The notes under the pieces were generated by a model that ran no database searches, was not told the origin of the DNA, and saw nothing but the letters and a program-made list of their open reading frames with translations. A DNA stretch of 64,000 bases. It comes from Cytobacillus sp. NJ13. GTDB taxonomy: Bacteria > Bacillota > Bacilli > Bacillales > Cytobacillaceae. Positions within the stretch are counted from its first letter, which is position 1, and each line of letters opens with the position of its first letter. Location of the stretch: contig JAUCFP010000006.1 in assembly GCA_030348385.1 (NCBI GenBank), forward strand, positions 992,001 to 1,056,000, in the 5' to 3' direction. Below, one piece after another: positions 46,211 through 56,823 of the stretch. Both the position numbers and the translations under genes were made by a program.

Positions 46211-47497
46211 ATGCACTCAAAACCTATTTATATAAAACATGCAAATCAAATGATCACATTAAAGGGCAGCTCCGCACAGCCGCTGACGAAAGAAAAAATG
46301 AGCGAACTTCACATCATAGAAGACGGGGCGGTATGGATTGAAGAAGACATTATCAAATCAGCAGGGACAACAGCGGAACTTGAAGCTGACTATCAAAGCC
46401 GGCTTCAGGAGGCCGAAATCATTGATGCCTCAGGGAAAATTCTCCTTCCAGGACTTGTTGATCCACATACTCACCTAGTTTATGCAGGCAGCAGGGAAGA
46501 GGAATTCAATATGCGTCTGAATGGGGCGACATATATGGAAATCATGAACAATGGCGGAGGAATTCACGCCACTACTTCGATGACCAGAATAGCATCTGAA
46601 GAGGAATTGGTAGAAGCGAGCCTTGTCCGTCTTGATCGCTTTCTTAAACACGGTGTAACCACGATAGAGGCAAAAAGCGGATATGGCCTGGATTGGGAAA
46701 CGGAGCGCAAGCAGCTGACTGCAGCCCGGAAAGCGGACGAACTTCATCCGGTGGATGTTGTCCGCACCTTTATGGGTGCACATGCGGTTCCTGCAGAATA
46801 CAAAGAGAATCCAGACGCATTTGTTGATTTGGTCATTGAAGAAATGCTTCCGAAAGTTGCAGAAGAAAATCTTGCCGAATTCAACGATGTTTTCTGTGAA
46901 AGGGGCGTATTCACTCCAGAACAGTCCAGAAAGCTGCTCGAAGCAGGGAAGAAGCTTGGCCTGATAGCTAAAATCCATGCCGATGAAATCGAACCATATG
47001 AGGGGGCGGAACTTGCCGCAGAAGTCGGTGCCATCTCTGCAGATCATTTGCTTAGAGCATCTGATAAAGGCATGGAAATGATGGCTGAAAAGGGAGTAAT
47101 CGGAGTGCTTCTTCCAGGCACAGCATTCTTCCTGATGGCTGAAGCCGCCAGGGGCCGCCTGATGATCGATAAAGGTGTGCCGGTTGCATTATCAACCGAT
47201 TGCAACCCCGGCTCTTCGCCAACCTGCTCCATGCCATTTATGATGAATCTCGCTTGCATGCACATGGGTTTAACGCCGGCAGAAGCCATTACTGCCGCTA
47301 CAATTAATGCAGCACATGCCATCAATCGGGCAAAAGAAGTGGGAAGCATTGAAGCCGGGAAAAAGGCTGATCTGCTTATGCTCAATGTACCGAACTACAT
47401 GCAAATGCAATATCACTACGGAATGAACCATACAGACACAGTGATTAAAAATGGGAAAGTGGTCGTGAAAGGAGGAAGTTTATGCTGCCAACAATAA
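46211..47497 (+). CDS. hutI: imidazolonepropionase
   Basis: The 428-aa amidohydrolase has metal ligands in DPHTHLVYAG and KIHADEIEPYEGAELA, and STDCNPGSSPTCSMPFMMNLAC near the C-terminus. It opens imidazolone propionate to formiminoglutamate. ATG 46211 has AAGGAGGAGC upstream; the longer frame from 46166 has none. It overlaps the start of hutG by 16 bp. Confidence 0.95.
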   Translation: MHSKPIYIKHANQMITLKGSSAQPLTKEKMSELHIIEDGAVWIEEDIIKSAGTTAELEADYQSRLQEAEIIDASGKILLPGLVDPHTHLVYAGSREEEFNMRLNGATYMEIMNNGGGIHATTSMTRIASEEELVEASLVRLDRFLKHGVTTIEAKSGYGLDWETERKQLTAARKADELHPVDVVRTFMGAHAVPAEYKENPDAFVDLVIEEMLPKVAEENLAEFNDVFCERGVFTPEQSRKLLEAGKKLGLIAKIHADEIEPYEGAELAAEVGAISADHLLRASDKGMEMMAEKGVIGVLLPGTAFFLMAEAARGRLMIDKGVPVALSTDCNPGSSPTCSMPFMMNLACMHMGLTPAEAITAATINAAHAINRAKEVGSIEAGKKADLLMLNVPNYMQMQYHYGMNHTDTVIKNGKVVVKGGSLCCQQ

Positions 47498-48462
47498 ATC
47501 CTCCCGGGTTCTTTTGGCCGCAAGCCGAATTAGGAACTGACGTAAAGGTGAATGAATGGATTCGCCAAATCCAGAAGGAAGAGGAGTTGAAAAAAGAAAA
47601 ATGGGATGTCGTGCTTTTCGGTGTCCCTCTTTCCCGGTCATCCATAAGCGCATCAGGAGCATCTGAATTCCCTGAATCATTCAGGAGATCCTGGAAAGGG
47701 TTTTCCACATACAATTTAGATTTTGAAAGTGATCTTCAAAAGATGATGGTTGCAGATCTTGGCGATGTAAAAATGCATTTCACGGATATTCCGAAATGCC
47801 ATTCCAATATCAAACAGACAATGAAAGATATAAGAAAACAATTTCCTGATTCATTTCCAATTGCGATTGGAGGAGACCACTCCATTACAGCCATGCTTGT
47901 CAGCGGCCTGAAAGAACTGGAGCCAGAAAAAGAAATTGGCATACTCCAGCTGGATACTCACCTTGATCTCAGAAGCCTTGAAGACCACGGGCCGACTAAT
48001 GGGACACCCATCCGCAACCTGATTCAGAACAGCATGATTAAAGGGAAAAATGTCTATAATATTGGCCTTCATGGCTTTTTTAACAGCCAGTCACTTATCA
48101 GGTATGCGAAAGAGCACAAACTCAATTATATTACGCTGAAAGAAGCCAGAAAACGGGGAATTGAAGAAACGGTTAAAGAATCACTTCGGCAGCTGGAGTC
48201 AAAAGTGGATAAAATTTATGTCACGATTGACATGGACGTGCTTGATATCGGCTTTGCTCCCGGGGTTCCAGCATCCACACCAGGCGGCATGAGCACCGAA
48301 GAATTATTCAGTGCGGTATATGCTGCAGGACTTTCTTCCAAAACGGCAGCCATGGATATAGTTTGCCTAGATCCAACAAGAGATCACCAGGCACAGCCAA
48401 CGGTGAAAGCAGGTACGTACACTTTTCTGACCTTTTTGACAGCATTAATGAACAGAAGGTAA
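47482..48462 (+). CDS. hutG: formimidoylglutamase
   Basis: The 326-aa product is an arginase-family (ureohydrolase) enzyme with manganese-binding GGDHS, QLDTHLDLR and TIDMDVLD motifs. It hydrolyses formiminoglutamate to glutamate and formamide, the last step of the pathway. The start lies inside the end of hutI with AAAGGAGG upstream, so the genes are coupled. Confidence 0.93.
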   Translation: MLPTINPPGFFWPQAELGTDVKVNEWIRQIQKEEELKKEKWDVVLFGVPLSRSSISASGASEFPESFRRSWKGFSTYNLDFESDLQKMMVADLGDVKMHFTDIPKCHSNIKQTMKDIRKQFPDSFPIAIGGDHSITAMLVSGLKELEPEKEIGILQLDTHLDLRSLEDHGPTNGTPIRNLIQNSMIKGKNVYNIGLHGFFNSQSLIRYAKEHKLNYITLKEARKRGIEETVKESLRQLESKVDKIYVTIDMDVLDIGFAPGVPASTPGGMSTEELFSAVYAAGLSSKTAAMDIVCLDPTRDHQAQPTVKAGTYTFLTFLTALMNRR

Positions 48463-48508
48463 GGGGCTAACTTTGCTCCTTACCGCTAAATTACAAGGGG
48501 GAATGAGA

Positions 48509-49852
48509 ATGGAAAAAGAAACTGCAGTGAATCAATCTCAACAGCCTGAGCTCAAGAATCCAAATACAGCTTTGAAAAATAAGGTTAAATTCTTTCTTTT
48601 CAGCGCAATTGGCCTATTTATGTTTTTTGTTCCCGTCACAGTTAATGAGAAATCCTCCATCATGCTTGACCATATTGTCACAGCCATTCAGACTTCCGTA
48701 CCCGCAGCTGTACCTTATTATGCTTTGCTTGTCATTCTGCTTGGCGCCATTTATCCTTTCTATACAAAATCCTGGAACAAGAACAAAGTAAATATTGTAT
48801 TCTCCATTTTTAAAGTGATTGGGTTATTTGTCGCCATAATGATCGTCTGCGGCTATGGCCCTGACTGGCTATTCGATCCGAGTATGGGACCGTTTTTGTT
48901 TGACAAACTCGTCGTGCCTGTCGGGCTGCTCGTTCCAATCGGCTCCGTTTTTCTGGCACTGCTGGTTGGATATGGCCTCCTTGAATTTTTCGGTGTCATA
49001 ATGCAGCCGATCATGAAGCCAATCTGGAAGACACCAGGGAAATCTGCAATCGATGCGGTGGCATCTTTTGTTGGAAGCTATTCAATCGGGCTGCTCATTA
49101 CAAACAGGGTATTCAAAGAAGGAAAATACAGTATTAAGGAAGCAGCCATCATTGCTACCGGATTCTCAACAGTCTCCGCAACCTTCATGATTGTTGTTGC
49201 CAAAACACTTGGATTGATGGAAATCTGGAACACTTATTTTTGGACGACCTTTGCTGTAACCTTTATCGTAACAGCTATTACAGTAAGAATCTGGCCTCTT
49301 AAATCAATGAGCGAAGAATATTATAATGGACAGCAGCCTCCACCGGAAACCTTTTCAGGGAGCCGTCTGCAGGCAGCCTGGAAAGAAGCGATGGATACAG
49401 CCGCTCAGTCTCCGGCATTATGGAAAAACGTCAGAGATAATTTAAAAGATGGGTTTGTCATGACGATGTCCATTTTGCCATCCATTATGTCAGTAGGTTT
49501 ATTAGGCTTGGTTCTTGCAGAATTCACCCCTGTTTTTGACTGGCTTGGATATATCTTTTATCCTTTTACAGCTCTAGTACAGCTGCCTGAACCATTATTA
49601 GCAGCAAAAGCAAGTGCAGTGGGGATTGCTGAAATGTTTTTGCCGGCATTGCTTGCAGCAGAGGCAGCACTGGCCACTAAATTTGTTATCGGAGTCGTTT
49701 CAGTATCAGCTATCATTTTCTTTTCTGCACTTGTCCCGTGTATTTTATCAACTGAGATCCCGATCACCATTCCGCAGCTGATTGTCATCTGGGCAGAAAG
49801 AACAATTTTAACGATACTGATTGCTGCGCCTCTGGCCTATATATTGCTTTAA
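48509..49852 (+). CDS. YjiH-family (nucleoside-recognition/Gate domain) transporter
   Basis: The 447-aa product has about ten membrane helices and two Gate-type segments, with GSYSIGLLITNRVFKEGKYS and SIMSVGLLGLVLAEFTP. It is a YjiH-like membrane protein. Because it follows hutG by 46 bp on the same strand, a role in taking up histidine or urocanate is plausible; B. subtilis uses an unrelated HutM. ATG 48509 has AGGGGGAATG upstream. The N-terminal 30 residues are hydrophilic. Confidence 0.8.
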   Translation: MEKETAVNQSQQPELKNPNTALKNKVKFFLFSAIGLFMFFVPVTVNEKSSIMLDHIVTAIQTSVPAAVPYYALLVILLGAIYPFYTKSWNKNKVNIVFSIFKVIGLFVAIMIVCGYGPDWLFDPSMGPFLFDKLVVPVGLLVPIGSVFLALLVGYGLLEFFGVIMQPIMKPIWKTPGKSAIDAVASFVGSYSIGLLITNRVFKEGKYSIKEAAIIATGFSTVSATFMIVVAKTLGLMEIWNTYFWTTFAVTFIVTAITVRIWPLKSMSEEYYNGQQPPPETFSGSRLQAAWKEAMDTAAQSPALWKNVRDNLKDGFVMTMSILPSIMSVGLLGLVLAEFTPVFDWLGYIFYPFTALVQLPEPLLAAKASAVGIAEMFLPALLAAEAALATKFVIGVVSVSAIIFFSALVPCILSTEIPITIPQLIVIWAERTILTILIAAPLAYILL

Positions 49853-49854
49853 CC

Positions 49855-49890
49855 GGAAAATCCCCGTTCATTGCAGCGGGGATTTTCCGC
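49855..49890 (+). terminator. terminator of the hut cluster
   Basis: A 12-bp perfect stem, GGAAAATCCCCG with its complement, lies after the YjiH gene. A T-rich tract follows after a few bases. Confidence 0.7.
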
Positions 49891-49954
49891 ATAGAATTTT
49901 TTTGCACAACCAAACTAGTAGAGGAATGAGTCTAAGAATAGCAGGTGATTGATA

Positions 49955-51145
49955 TTGTACAGGCTGTATACACATAATGACCTTGATGGCGTTGGATGCG
50001 GTATCGTTGCAAAGATTGCTTTTGGAAAAGAGGTAGAGGTACGCTATAACTCTGTAATGGGACTTGATCATCAGATTGAAAAATTGTTTGAAAATGAAAA
50101 GAATTTGAAGGATGACTTTTTAATTATCACGGATTTATCAGTTAATGATGAAAACTTGATAAGGCTTGATGATCTGGAAAAAGGCGGCGGCAAAGTCAGA
50201 TTAATTGACCATCACAAAACAGCCCTGCAATTTAATGATTACAGCTGGGGCAGAGTGAAGGTTCAATATGATGATGGCAGGCTCACCGCTGCAACCTCTT
50301 TGCTGTATGAGTATCTCCTGGAACATGAACTGATTAAATCATCCCAGGCTTTGGACGAATTCGTTGAACTTGTCCGCCAGTATGATACTTGGGAATGGGA
50401 TCAAAATGATAATATTAAAGCAAAGAATCTGAACGATCTATTCTTTATGGTTTCCATTGAAGAATTCGAAGAAAAAATGACGGAAAGAATCATAAACTCC
50501 GACCATTTCGAATTTGATGATTTTGAACAAAAATTACTGGAAATGGAAGAGGAAAAGATTGAGCGTTATGTTAGACGGAAGAAGCGGGAAATTGTCCAAA
50601 CTTTCATTGGTGAATTTTGTGCTGGCATCGTCCATGCTGAATCCTATCATTCTGAATTAGGAAACGAACTTGGCAAAGACTTCCCCCATTTGGATTATAT
50701 CGCTATCTTAAACCTGGGGGGGAAAAAAATCAGTTTCAGAACAATTCATGACCACGTTGATGTATCTGCCGTCGCCGGAAAGTTTGGAGGAGGCGGACAC
50801 GCAAAAGCTTCAGGATGTTCAATGGGAAAAGATGCCTATAAACTATTCGTACAGGATATTTTCCCTCTGGATCCTATGAGGCAGGATGCATTCAGGAACA
50901 AATACAATAATAAAAGTTCTATTCAGGGATCACTTTACGAAAATAAGAAAGGAGACAAATTTTTCATTTTTGCTGCAGGCGAGGACAATTGGATTCTGGA
51001 AATGAACGGAAAGCCCGTCCGCGAATCCTATCAGAACTTTCAGCAGGCAGAAAACTTTATTAAAAGAAAATACCAGGCATGGCTTGTTCATGATGATATT
51101 TATGTAGAATTTTTAAAGCGTTTTTATATAAAGGCAAAAAATTAG
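49955..51145 (+). CDS. nrnB: DHH-family nanoRNase/oligoribonuclease
   Basis: The 396-aa product has the DHH motifs YTHNDLDGVGCG, ITDLSVNDE and LIDHHKTA, and the C-terminal DHHA1 motif FGGGGHAKASGCS. It aligns along its whole length with B. subtilis NrnB (YngD), which degrades short RNA and pAp-type oligonucleotides from the 5' or 3' end using manganese. TTG 49955 is preferred because AGGTGA lies 6 nt upstream; TTG 49949 overlaps that site. A terminator follows. Confidence 0.92.
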   Translation: MYRLYTHNDLDGVGCGIVAKIAFGKEVEVRYNSVMGLDHQIEKLFENEKNLKDDFLIITDLSVNDENLIRLDDLEKGGGKVRLIDHHKTALQFNDYSWGRVKVQYDDGRLTAATSLLYEYLLEHELIKSSQALDEFVELVRQYDTWEWDQNDNIKAKNLNDLFFMVSIEEFEEKMTERIINSDHFEFDDFEQKLLEMEEEKIERYVRRKKREIVQTFIGEFCAGIVHAESYHSELGNELGKDFPHLDYIAILNLGGKKISFRTIHDHVDVSAVAGKFGGGGHAKASGCSMGKDAYKLFVQDIFPLDPMRQDAFRNKYNNKSSIQGSLYENKKGDKFFIFAAGEDNWILEMNGKPVRESYQNFQQAENFIKRKYQAWLVHDDIYVEFLKRFYIKAKN

Positions 51146-51147
51146 CA

Positions 51148-51178
51148 ATGCCGCCCTTTTCGGCGGTTTATTTTTTTG
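51148..51178 (+). terminator. nrnB terminator
   Basis: CCGCC pairs with GGCGG in a short stem, followed by T-rich sequence. The stem is short, so strength is moderate. Confidence 0.65.
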
Positions 51179-51250
51179 AAAAACCACCCCTGCTAAATAT
51201 TGTAAATTTCATATATAATTGAAACATATATATAGTTTGGGGGAGGATCT

Positions 51251-52189
51251 ATGGAAATATTTTTGTATATTTTTGGTGTGATTTTCGCTGCCATCTTCAT
51301 TAAAGTTCTGGTGAGGGGTTCGAAAAGAGATCCCTTTATTAAAGACGAGCCATTTCCTGAACATCTCGGAATTCAGTCCGACGACTATTTGTCAATGATT
51401 AAAAAATTAGAAAAATCTTTGCCTGAAGGGTACAGGGAGAATATAAAAAATCGTGTGCTGAGAGAGCACCCTAAATGGAAAGACTACGGATATGATTGGA
51501 CATTTTTTGAGCTGAAAAGATATTTTGTGATGAATGCCATACTTAAAGCAGTGCCTATGTTCAGCAGGAAAGCGGATGAAATATGGCATGAAATGCTCAT
51601 GTTTACTCGTGATTATGATCAGTTTTCAAAAAATTTCTTCGGTGAATACCTGCACCATTCCCCAAATATGGACAGCACACCCATTCCAGGGGAAAGGGCT
51701 TTTTTTGACTGGGTGTATTTAAGCCTTTTTGAAGCAGGCCATAATAGCAGAAGAATTTGGGGGAGCTTTTTGCAAAATCCGATTAAAAAGGAAATACTTG
51801 AGGATTTCAGAAGCATGAATGAGGCTGAACTATTAAATAAGTATTTCAGGGCAGGAAATGATTGTCTTGAACTGAAAAAGAAATTGATCGAAAAACTGAA
51901 GCATGAAATTTCTGAAGCAGAATCAGTGAAGCTTGGGAAAAAGCCGCTGGAATTTACGAAGCCCGCTTCTGTCAGCCAGTATTCCAATCTGTTGTTTCCA
52001 GCCTTGTATTTTTCGGTTTATGAACCAGATGGGTTCGAGGACCATATGAACGAACTTCTTCCCCCGGAACTCGCAAAAGACAGTGCTGCCGGAATGGTTT
52101 ACTGTTCCGGCTTCTCTTGCAGCAGCCATGGTGGTCATGATTCCGGCGGCTCCAGCTGTTCGAGCTGCGGAGGCGGATGTTCAAGCTAA
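51251..52189 (+). CDS. membrane protein with glycine-rich-domain-like core and Cys/Gly/Ser tail
   Basis: The 312-aa product has one N-terminal membrane helix (about 3-22). A helical core follows with ADEIWHEMLMFTRDYDQFSKN, a motif I recall from plant and bacterial glycine-rich domain proteins (DUF1399-like). The tail (about 285-312) is Cys, Gly, Ser and His rich and holds six Cys. The tail could bind metal or be a membrane-surface motif. GGGGGAGG precedes the ATG. The function is unknown. Confidence 0.75.
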   Translation: MEIFLYIFGVIFAAIFIKVLVRGSKRDPFIKDEPFPEHLGIQSDDYLSMIKKLEKSLPEGYRENIKNRVLREHPKWKDYGYDWTFFELKRYFVMNAILKAVPMFSRKADEIWHEMLMFTRDYDQFSKNFFGEYLHHSPNMDSTPIPGERAFFDWVYLSLFEAGHNSRRIWGSFLQNPIKKEILEDFRSMNEAELLNKYFRAGNDCLELKKKLIEKLKHEISEAESVKLGKKPLEFTKPASVSQYSNLLFPALYFSVYEPDGFEDHMNELLPPELAKDSAAGMVYCSGFSCSSHGGHDSGGSSCSSCGGGCSS

Positions 52190-52219
52190 AAAGCAGTCCA
52201 ATTGGATTGCTTTTTTGTT
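52188..52219 (+). terminator. Rho-independent terminator
   Basis: AAAGCAGTCC pairs with GGATTGCTTT across AATT, followed by T residues. Confidence 0.8.
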
Positions 52220-52405
52220 TTTCAAAATTTTAGGTTCTTGTTGTTTTGGAAAAGATAAAAGCAGGTAATTTCCTTTCATTATCAATCTTCTCAAATTACG
52301 GCATTAAATTTTCAATTATGTAACAATTTATAAATATGATATAAGTATGCATGAATTGTCTGGTACAATCAGTATTGATTATCGGTTTGAATTGGATGTG
52401 TATTT

Positions 52406-53575
52406 ATGAAAATTTTGCTTGCTTTTATACTGCTATTATTCAGTTTTCCGACTGCATATGCAGCAGCTGAGGAAACAAAAGACCCTGAAATTATCAGTGA
52501 AGCCGCAATTGTAACAGATTCTGAATCAGGTGCTGTTCTGTATGCAAAAAATGCGGATAAAAAGATGTACCCGGCCAGCTTGACGAAAATAGCAACAGCC
52601 ATATATGCCATTGAAAATGGAGACTTAAATGACATAGCAACTATAAGCAAGAAAGCAGCAGAGGTTGAAGGAACACGAGTTTATTTGGAGGAAGGAGAAA
52701 AAGTGCCTTTAAAAAAGCTCGTTCAGGGAATGCTGATAAATTCAGGAAATGATGCTGCCTGGAGCATTGCTGAGCATCTTGACGGCAATATGAAAGCATT
52801 CTCAGAGAATCTTAATCGCTATCTTGAAGAGAGTACAGGATTAAAAAATACTCACTTTGTTAACCCTCACGGTCTGTATGATGAAAACCACTATACAACG
52901 GCAGGGGACCTTGCAAAATTAACTAATTATGCCCTGAAAAATGAGACCTTTAGAGAAATCTATGGAACAAAGGAACTTAAGTGGGCAGGAAAGTCATGGG
53001 ACACCACCATCTTTACTCATCACAGGATGCTTAAAGGGGAGGTTCCATTCGAAGGAGTAACAGGGGGAAAAACCGGTTTCGTAGATGAAGCTAAACAGAC
53101 CCTCGCCACTTCTGCAGAGAATGATTCAATAAAGTTAACGGCCATTGTGTTAAAGGCTGATTTCAAGCGGGATATTTATAATGATACAAAAAAACTTTTG
53201 AATTATGGGTTCCGCAACTTTGAAACTGCGAGACTGAGCAGCACTGACGTTTTTCCTTCTGATGGAAAAACCTATACAACTGGCGGTGAAAATGTAGCCA
53301 TAACTTTGCCAAAAGGAAACTACGAAGAAAACATTACAGCAAAAGGAAAGCTGCAGATTAAGGGTGAAGACGGAAGGATCATTCAATCTGTAGAGCTTCT
53401 GGAAGACAAACAAGATGAAGTGGTTTCAAGCAAGCTGAAAACAGATAAGGAGCCTGAGAAAGAGACAACTGGGTACTATGGCAGAGTCGGGTTAACGATA
53501 TTTTTATTTGGGATCTTTATTCTATTATTAAGGAAAAATTTAAAAGCAAAAGCCAGAAGAAGAAGACGGGTTTAA
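52406..53575 (+). CDS. D-alanyl-D-alanine carboxypeptidase (PBP5-type)
   Basis: The 389-aa product has a signal peptide (about 1-20), the peptidase S11 motifs SLTK (Ser58, Lys61), SGN (113-115) and KTG (222-224), a C-terminal PBP5-like beta domain, and a membrane anchor near 362-380 followed by a basic end. It trims D-Ala from peptidoglycan pentapeptides. The sub-type (DacA, DacC or DacF) cannot be settled by eye; the cell division or spore role is open. The ribosome binding site (GGATGTG) is weak. Confidence 0.9.
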   Translation: MKILLAFILLLFSFPTAYAAAEETKDPEIISEAAIVTDSESGAVLYAKNADKKMYPASLTKIATAIYAIENGDLNDIATISKKAAEVEGTRVYLEEGEKVPLKKLVQGMLINSGNDAAWSIAEHLDGNMKAFSENLNRYLEESTGLKNTHFVNPHGLYDENHYTTAGDLAKLTNYALKNETFREIYGTKELKWAGKSWDTTIFTHHRMLKGEVPFEGVTGGKTGFVDEAKQTLATSAENDSIKLTAIVLKADFKRDIYNDTKKLLNYGFRNFETARLSSTDVFPSDGKTYTTGGENVAITLPKGNYEENITAKGKLQIKGEDGRIIQSVELLEDKQDEVVSSKLKTDKEPEKETTGYYGRVGLTIFLFGIFILLLRKNLKAKARRRRRV

Positions 53576-53591
53576 TGCCCGTCTTTTTTAT
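53561..53591 (+). terminator. Rho-independent terminator
   Basis: AAGACGGG pairs with CCCGTCTT and is followed by T6. It overlaps the end of the carboxypeptidase gene. Confidence 0.85.
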
Positions 53592-53647
53592 TGCATGTTC
53601 TTCTGAAATAAGACTAAAGAATTTCTCTTTAGTCTGCGGACATTCTT

Positions 53648-53893
53648 TTATTGCATTCTTTGCTCCACCTGACGGCATACCTCATCCGCCGATAGGCCGC
53701 TTGCTTCAATGACAGAAGCTTTTGTAGAAACATCCTGCATACCCATCACATTTGAATCAACACCGCTCACTACACAGCAGGAGCAGTTCTCAGCATCATG
53801 CGCCGACTTCAAATCAACCACTTCATATCCTTTTTGGCGAAGCGCTTCAGAAACATTTGTTAAGGATTGTTCAACCGCTACTCTTTTCGTCAA
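53648..53893 (-). CDS. ykuS: YkuS/UPF0180 family protein
   Basis: The 81-aa product reads [27 protein letters not shown], then [20 protein letters not shown], the UPF0180 pattern. The length equals B. subtilis YkuS. The function is unknown. TTG 53893 has GGAGGAGG 8 nt upstream; the longer frame from 53902 overlaps that site. The CSCC group could bind metal. Confidence 0.88.
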   Translation of the reverse strand: MTKRVAVEQSLTNVSEALRQKGYEVVDLKSAHDAENCSCCVVSGVDSNVMGMQDVSTKASVIEASGLSADEVCRQVEQRMQ

Positions 53894-53996
53894 TGTTAAC
53901 ACCTCCTCCGTTTGTTAGATTGGCTTTTGTGCTCCAATTTTATTCCATGGATAAAAAAAGCCTAATCACGAAACAGTAAGAAAGGAGGTGTTTAAT

Positions 53997-54134
53997 ATGA
54001 GCAAACGCAAAAAAGACCCTTCAAAGGCTGGACTAAGTTCTCCAAACATCGAAGGGCAAGGTACAACTAATATGGAAACAGGAAGCAGAACGGCTTCTTC
54101 TGCACGGCATAAAAAGAAAAAACAGGACTTTTAA
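53997..54134 (+). CDS. small basic YuzL-like protein
   Basis: A 45-codon frame starts MSKRKKDPSKAGLSSP and contains EGQGTT and a basic end (RHKKKKQDF). It resembles the YuzL family of small basic, disordered proteins in Bacillus; other small spore proteins are possible. AAAGGAGGTG precedes the ATG by 5-6 nt. It is divergent from ykuS and convergent with the ABC-F gene. Confidence 0.75.
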   Translation: MSKRKKDPSKAGLSSPNIEGQGTTNMETGSRTASSARHKKKKQDF

Positions 54135-54139
54135 CAAAA

Positions 54140-54168
54140 CGAAAAGCAGGAGGTTATTCCTCCTGCTT
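54140..54168. terminator. bidirectional terminator
   Basis: AAGCAGGAGG pairs with CCTCCTGCTT between the YuzL-like and ABC-F genes, with T-rich flanks mainly on the minus strand. Confidence 0.8.
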
Positions 54169-54175
54169 CTACTGT

Positions 54176-55825
<1,650 letters not shown>

Positions 55826-55975
55826 TTAAAAGTATACCACTTTCAGCGCGTAATCGCGAATTCTTCTTAATGCAATCTATCGGTTTCATAAAAGTTAAGA
55901 AAATTAAAAGGAAGCAGCAGGAAAAAGTCGAATACATAAAGATTATATATTTGATGAGAGGAAGTGCTTTTTTTA

Positions 55976-56422
55976 ATGGAATCTCTTATAAAAGAAGATG
56001 TAAAACTAAAACCTTTCCGCTTCACAATTGAGAGGGGAAAAATCAGGGAATTTGCTATGGCAATTGGAGACAGGAATCCTATTTATTATGATGCGGACAT
56101 AGCGAGAAAAGAGGGGTACCGGGACATCCCCATTCCGCCTACATTTCCGACGGCTATTGAGATGTGGGGAGGATTGGATTTCGAAACCCTAATCAGCCTA
56201 TTCGGTCTTGACCCGCTTAAGGTTCTTCATGGAGGACAGGAATATCTCTATATGGGGGAATTATGTGCTGGCGATACAATAACTGCCGTTCCTCAGTTAA
56301 TCTCAGCATTTGAAAAGAGGAATCTCCGTTTTATCACAATAGGAATTCATTACAAAAACAATGCAGGATTCGAGGTTCTGTATTCGGAATCTACCATAAT
56401 CGAAAGAAGGGGGACAGATTAA
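55976..56422 (+). CDS. MaoC N-terminal-type hot-dog dehydratase
   Basis: The 148-aa product has the FAS1-like/MaoC_dehydrat_N pattern: FTIERGKIREFAMAIGDRNPIYYD and PIPPTFPTAIEMW. It lacks a second half, and the next gene supplies it, so the pair resembles a split (R)-specific enoyl-CoA/acyl-ACP hydratase. ATG 55976 is preferred although the nearest SD (GAGGAAG) is 12-14 nt away; GTG 55964 overlaps it. Its stop overlaps the next ATG. Confidence 0.85.
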   Translation: MESLIKEDVKLKPFRFTIERGKIREFAMAIGDRNPIYYDADIARKEGYRDIPIPPTFPTAIEMWGGLDFETLISLFGLDPLKVLHGGQEYLYMGELCAGDTITAVPQLISAFEKRNLRFITIGIHYKNNAGFEVLYSESTIIERRGTD

Positions 56423-56805
56423 TGAGCGAATTAACAGCGATTCATAAACCCGAGATTACACATACACAGCTGGTCAAGTATGCAGGAGCATCCGGAGATT
56501 TTAATCCAATTCATACAGTAGTACCGATTGGGGAAAAAGCGGGATTGGACGGTGTGATTGCCCATGGGATGCTCATTATGGGAATGGCTGGCGAAGCACT
56601 GGCTGATTGGTTTCCGAGAAAAGACCTGAGGAAGTTCAAAGTGCGCTTCAGCAAAATGACGCGTCCTGGCGAGAAACTGACAATAGAAGGAAGAGTGACA
56701 GGGGAAACAATGGAAGAGGAGGAGAAGAGACTGACAGGAGAAGTATCAGTTAAAAATGAAGCCGGTGAAGTGAAGCTCTCAGGACAGTTCCAAGTAAAAA
56801 TATAA
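56422..56805 (+). CDS. MaoC-like hot-dog dehydratase
   Basis: The 127-aa product has the hydratase-2 motif YAGASGDFNPIHT with the catalytic Asp/His pair, then GVIAHGMLIMGMAGEAL. Together with the upstream protein it would form a heterodimeric acyl-CoA or acyl-ACP dehydratase. The ATG overlaps the previous stop by one base, so it is coupled. The penicillin acylase-like gene follows after 18 bp. Confidence 0.88.
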   Translation: MSELTAIHKPEITHTQLVKYAGASGDFNPIHTVVPIGEKAGLDGVIAHGMLIMGMAGEALADWFPRKDLRKFKVRFSKMTRPGEKLTIEGRVTGETMEEEEKRLTGEVSVKNEAGEVKLSGQFQVKI

Positions 56806-56823
56806 TATAAAGGAAGGATTTCT

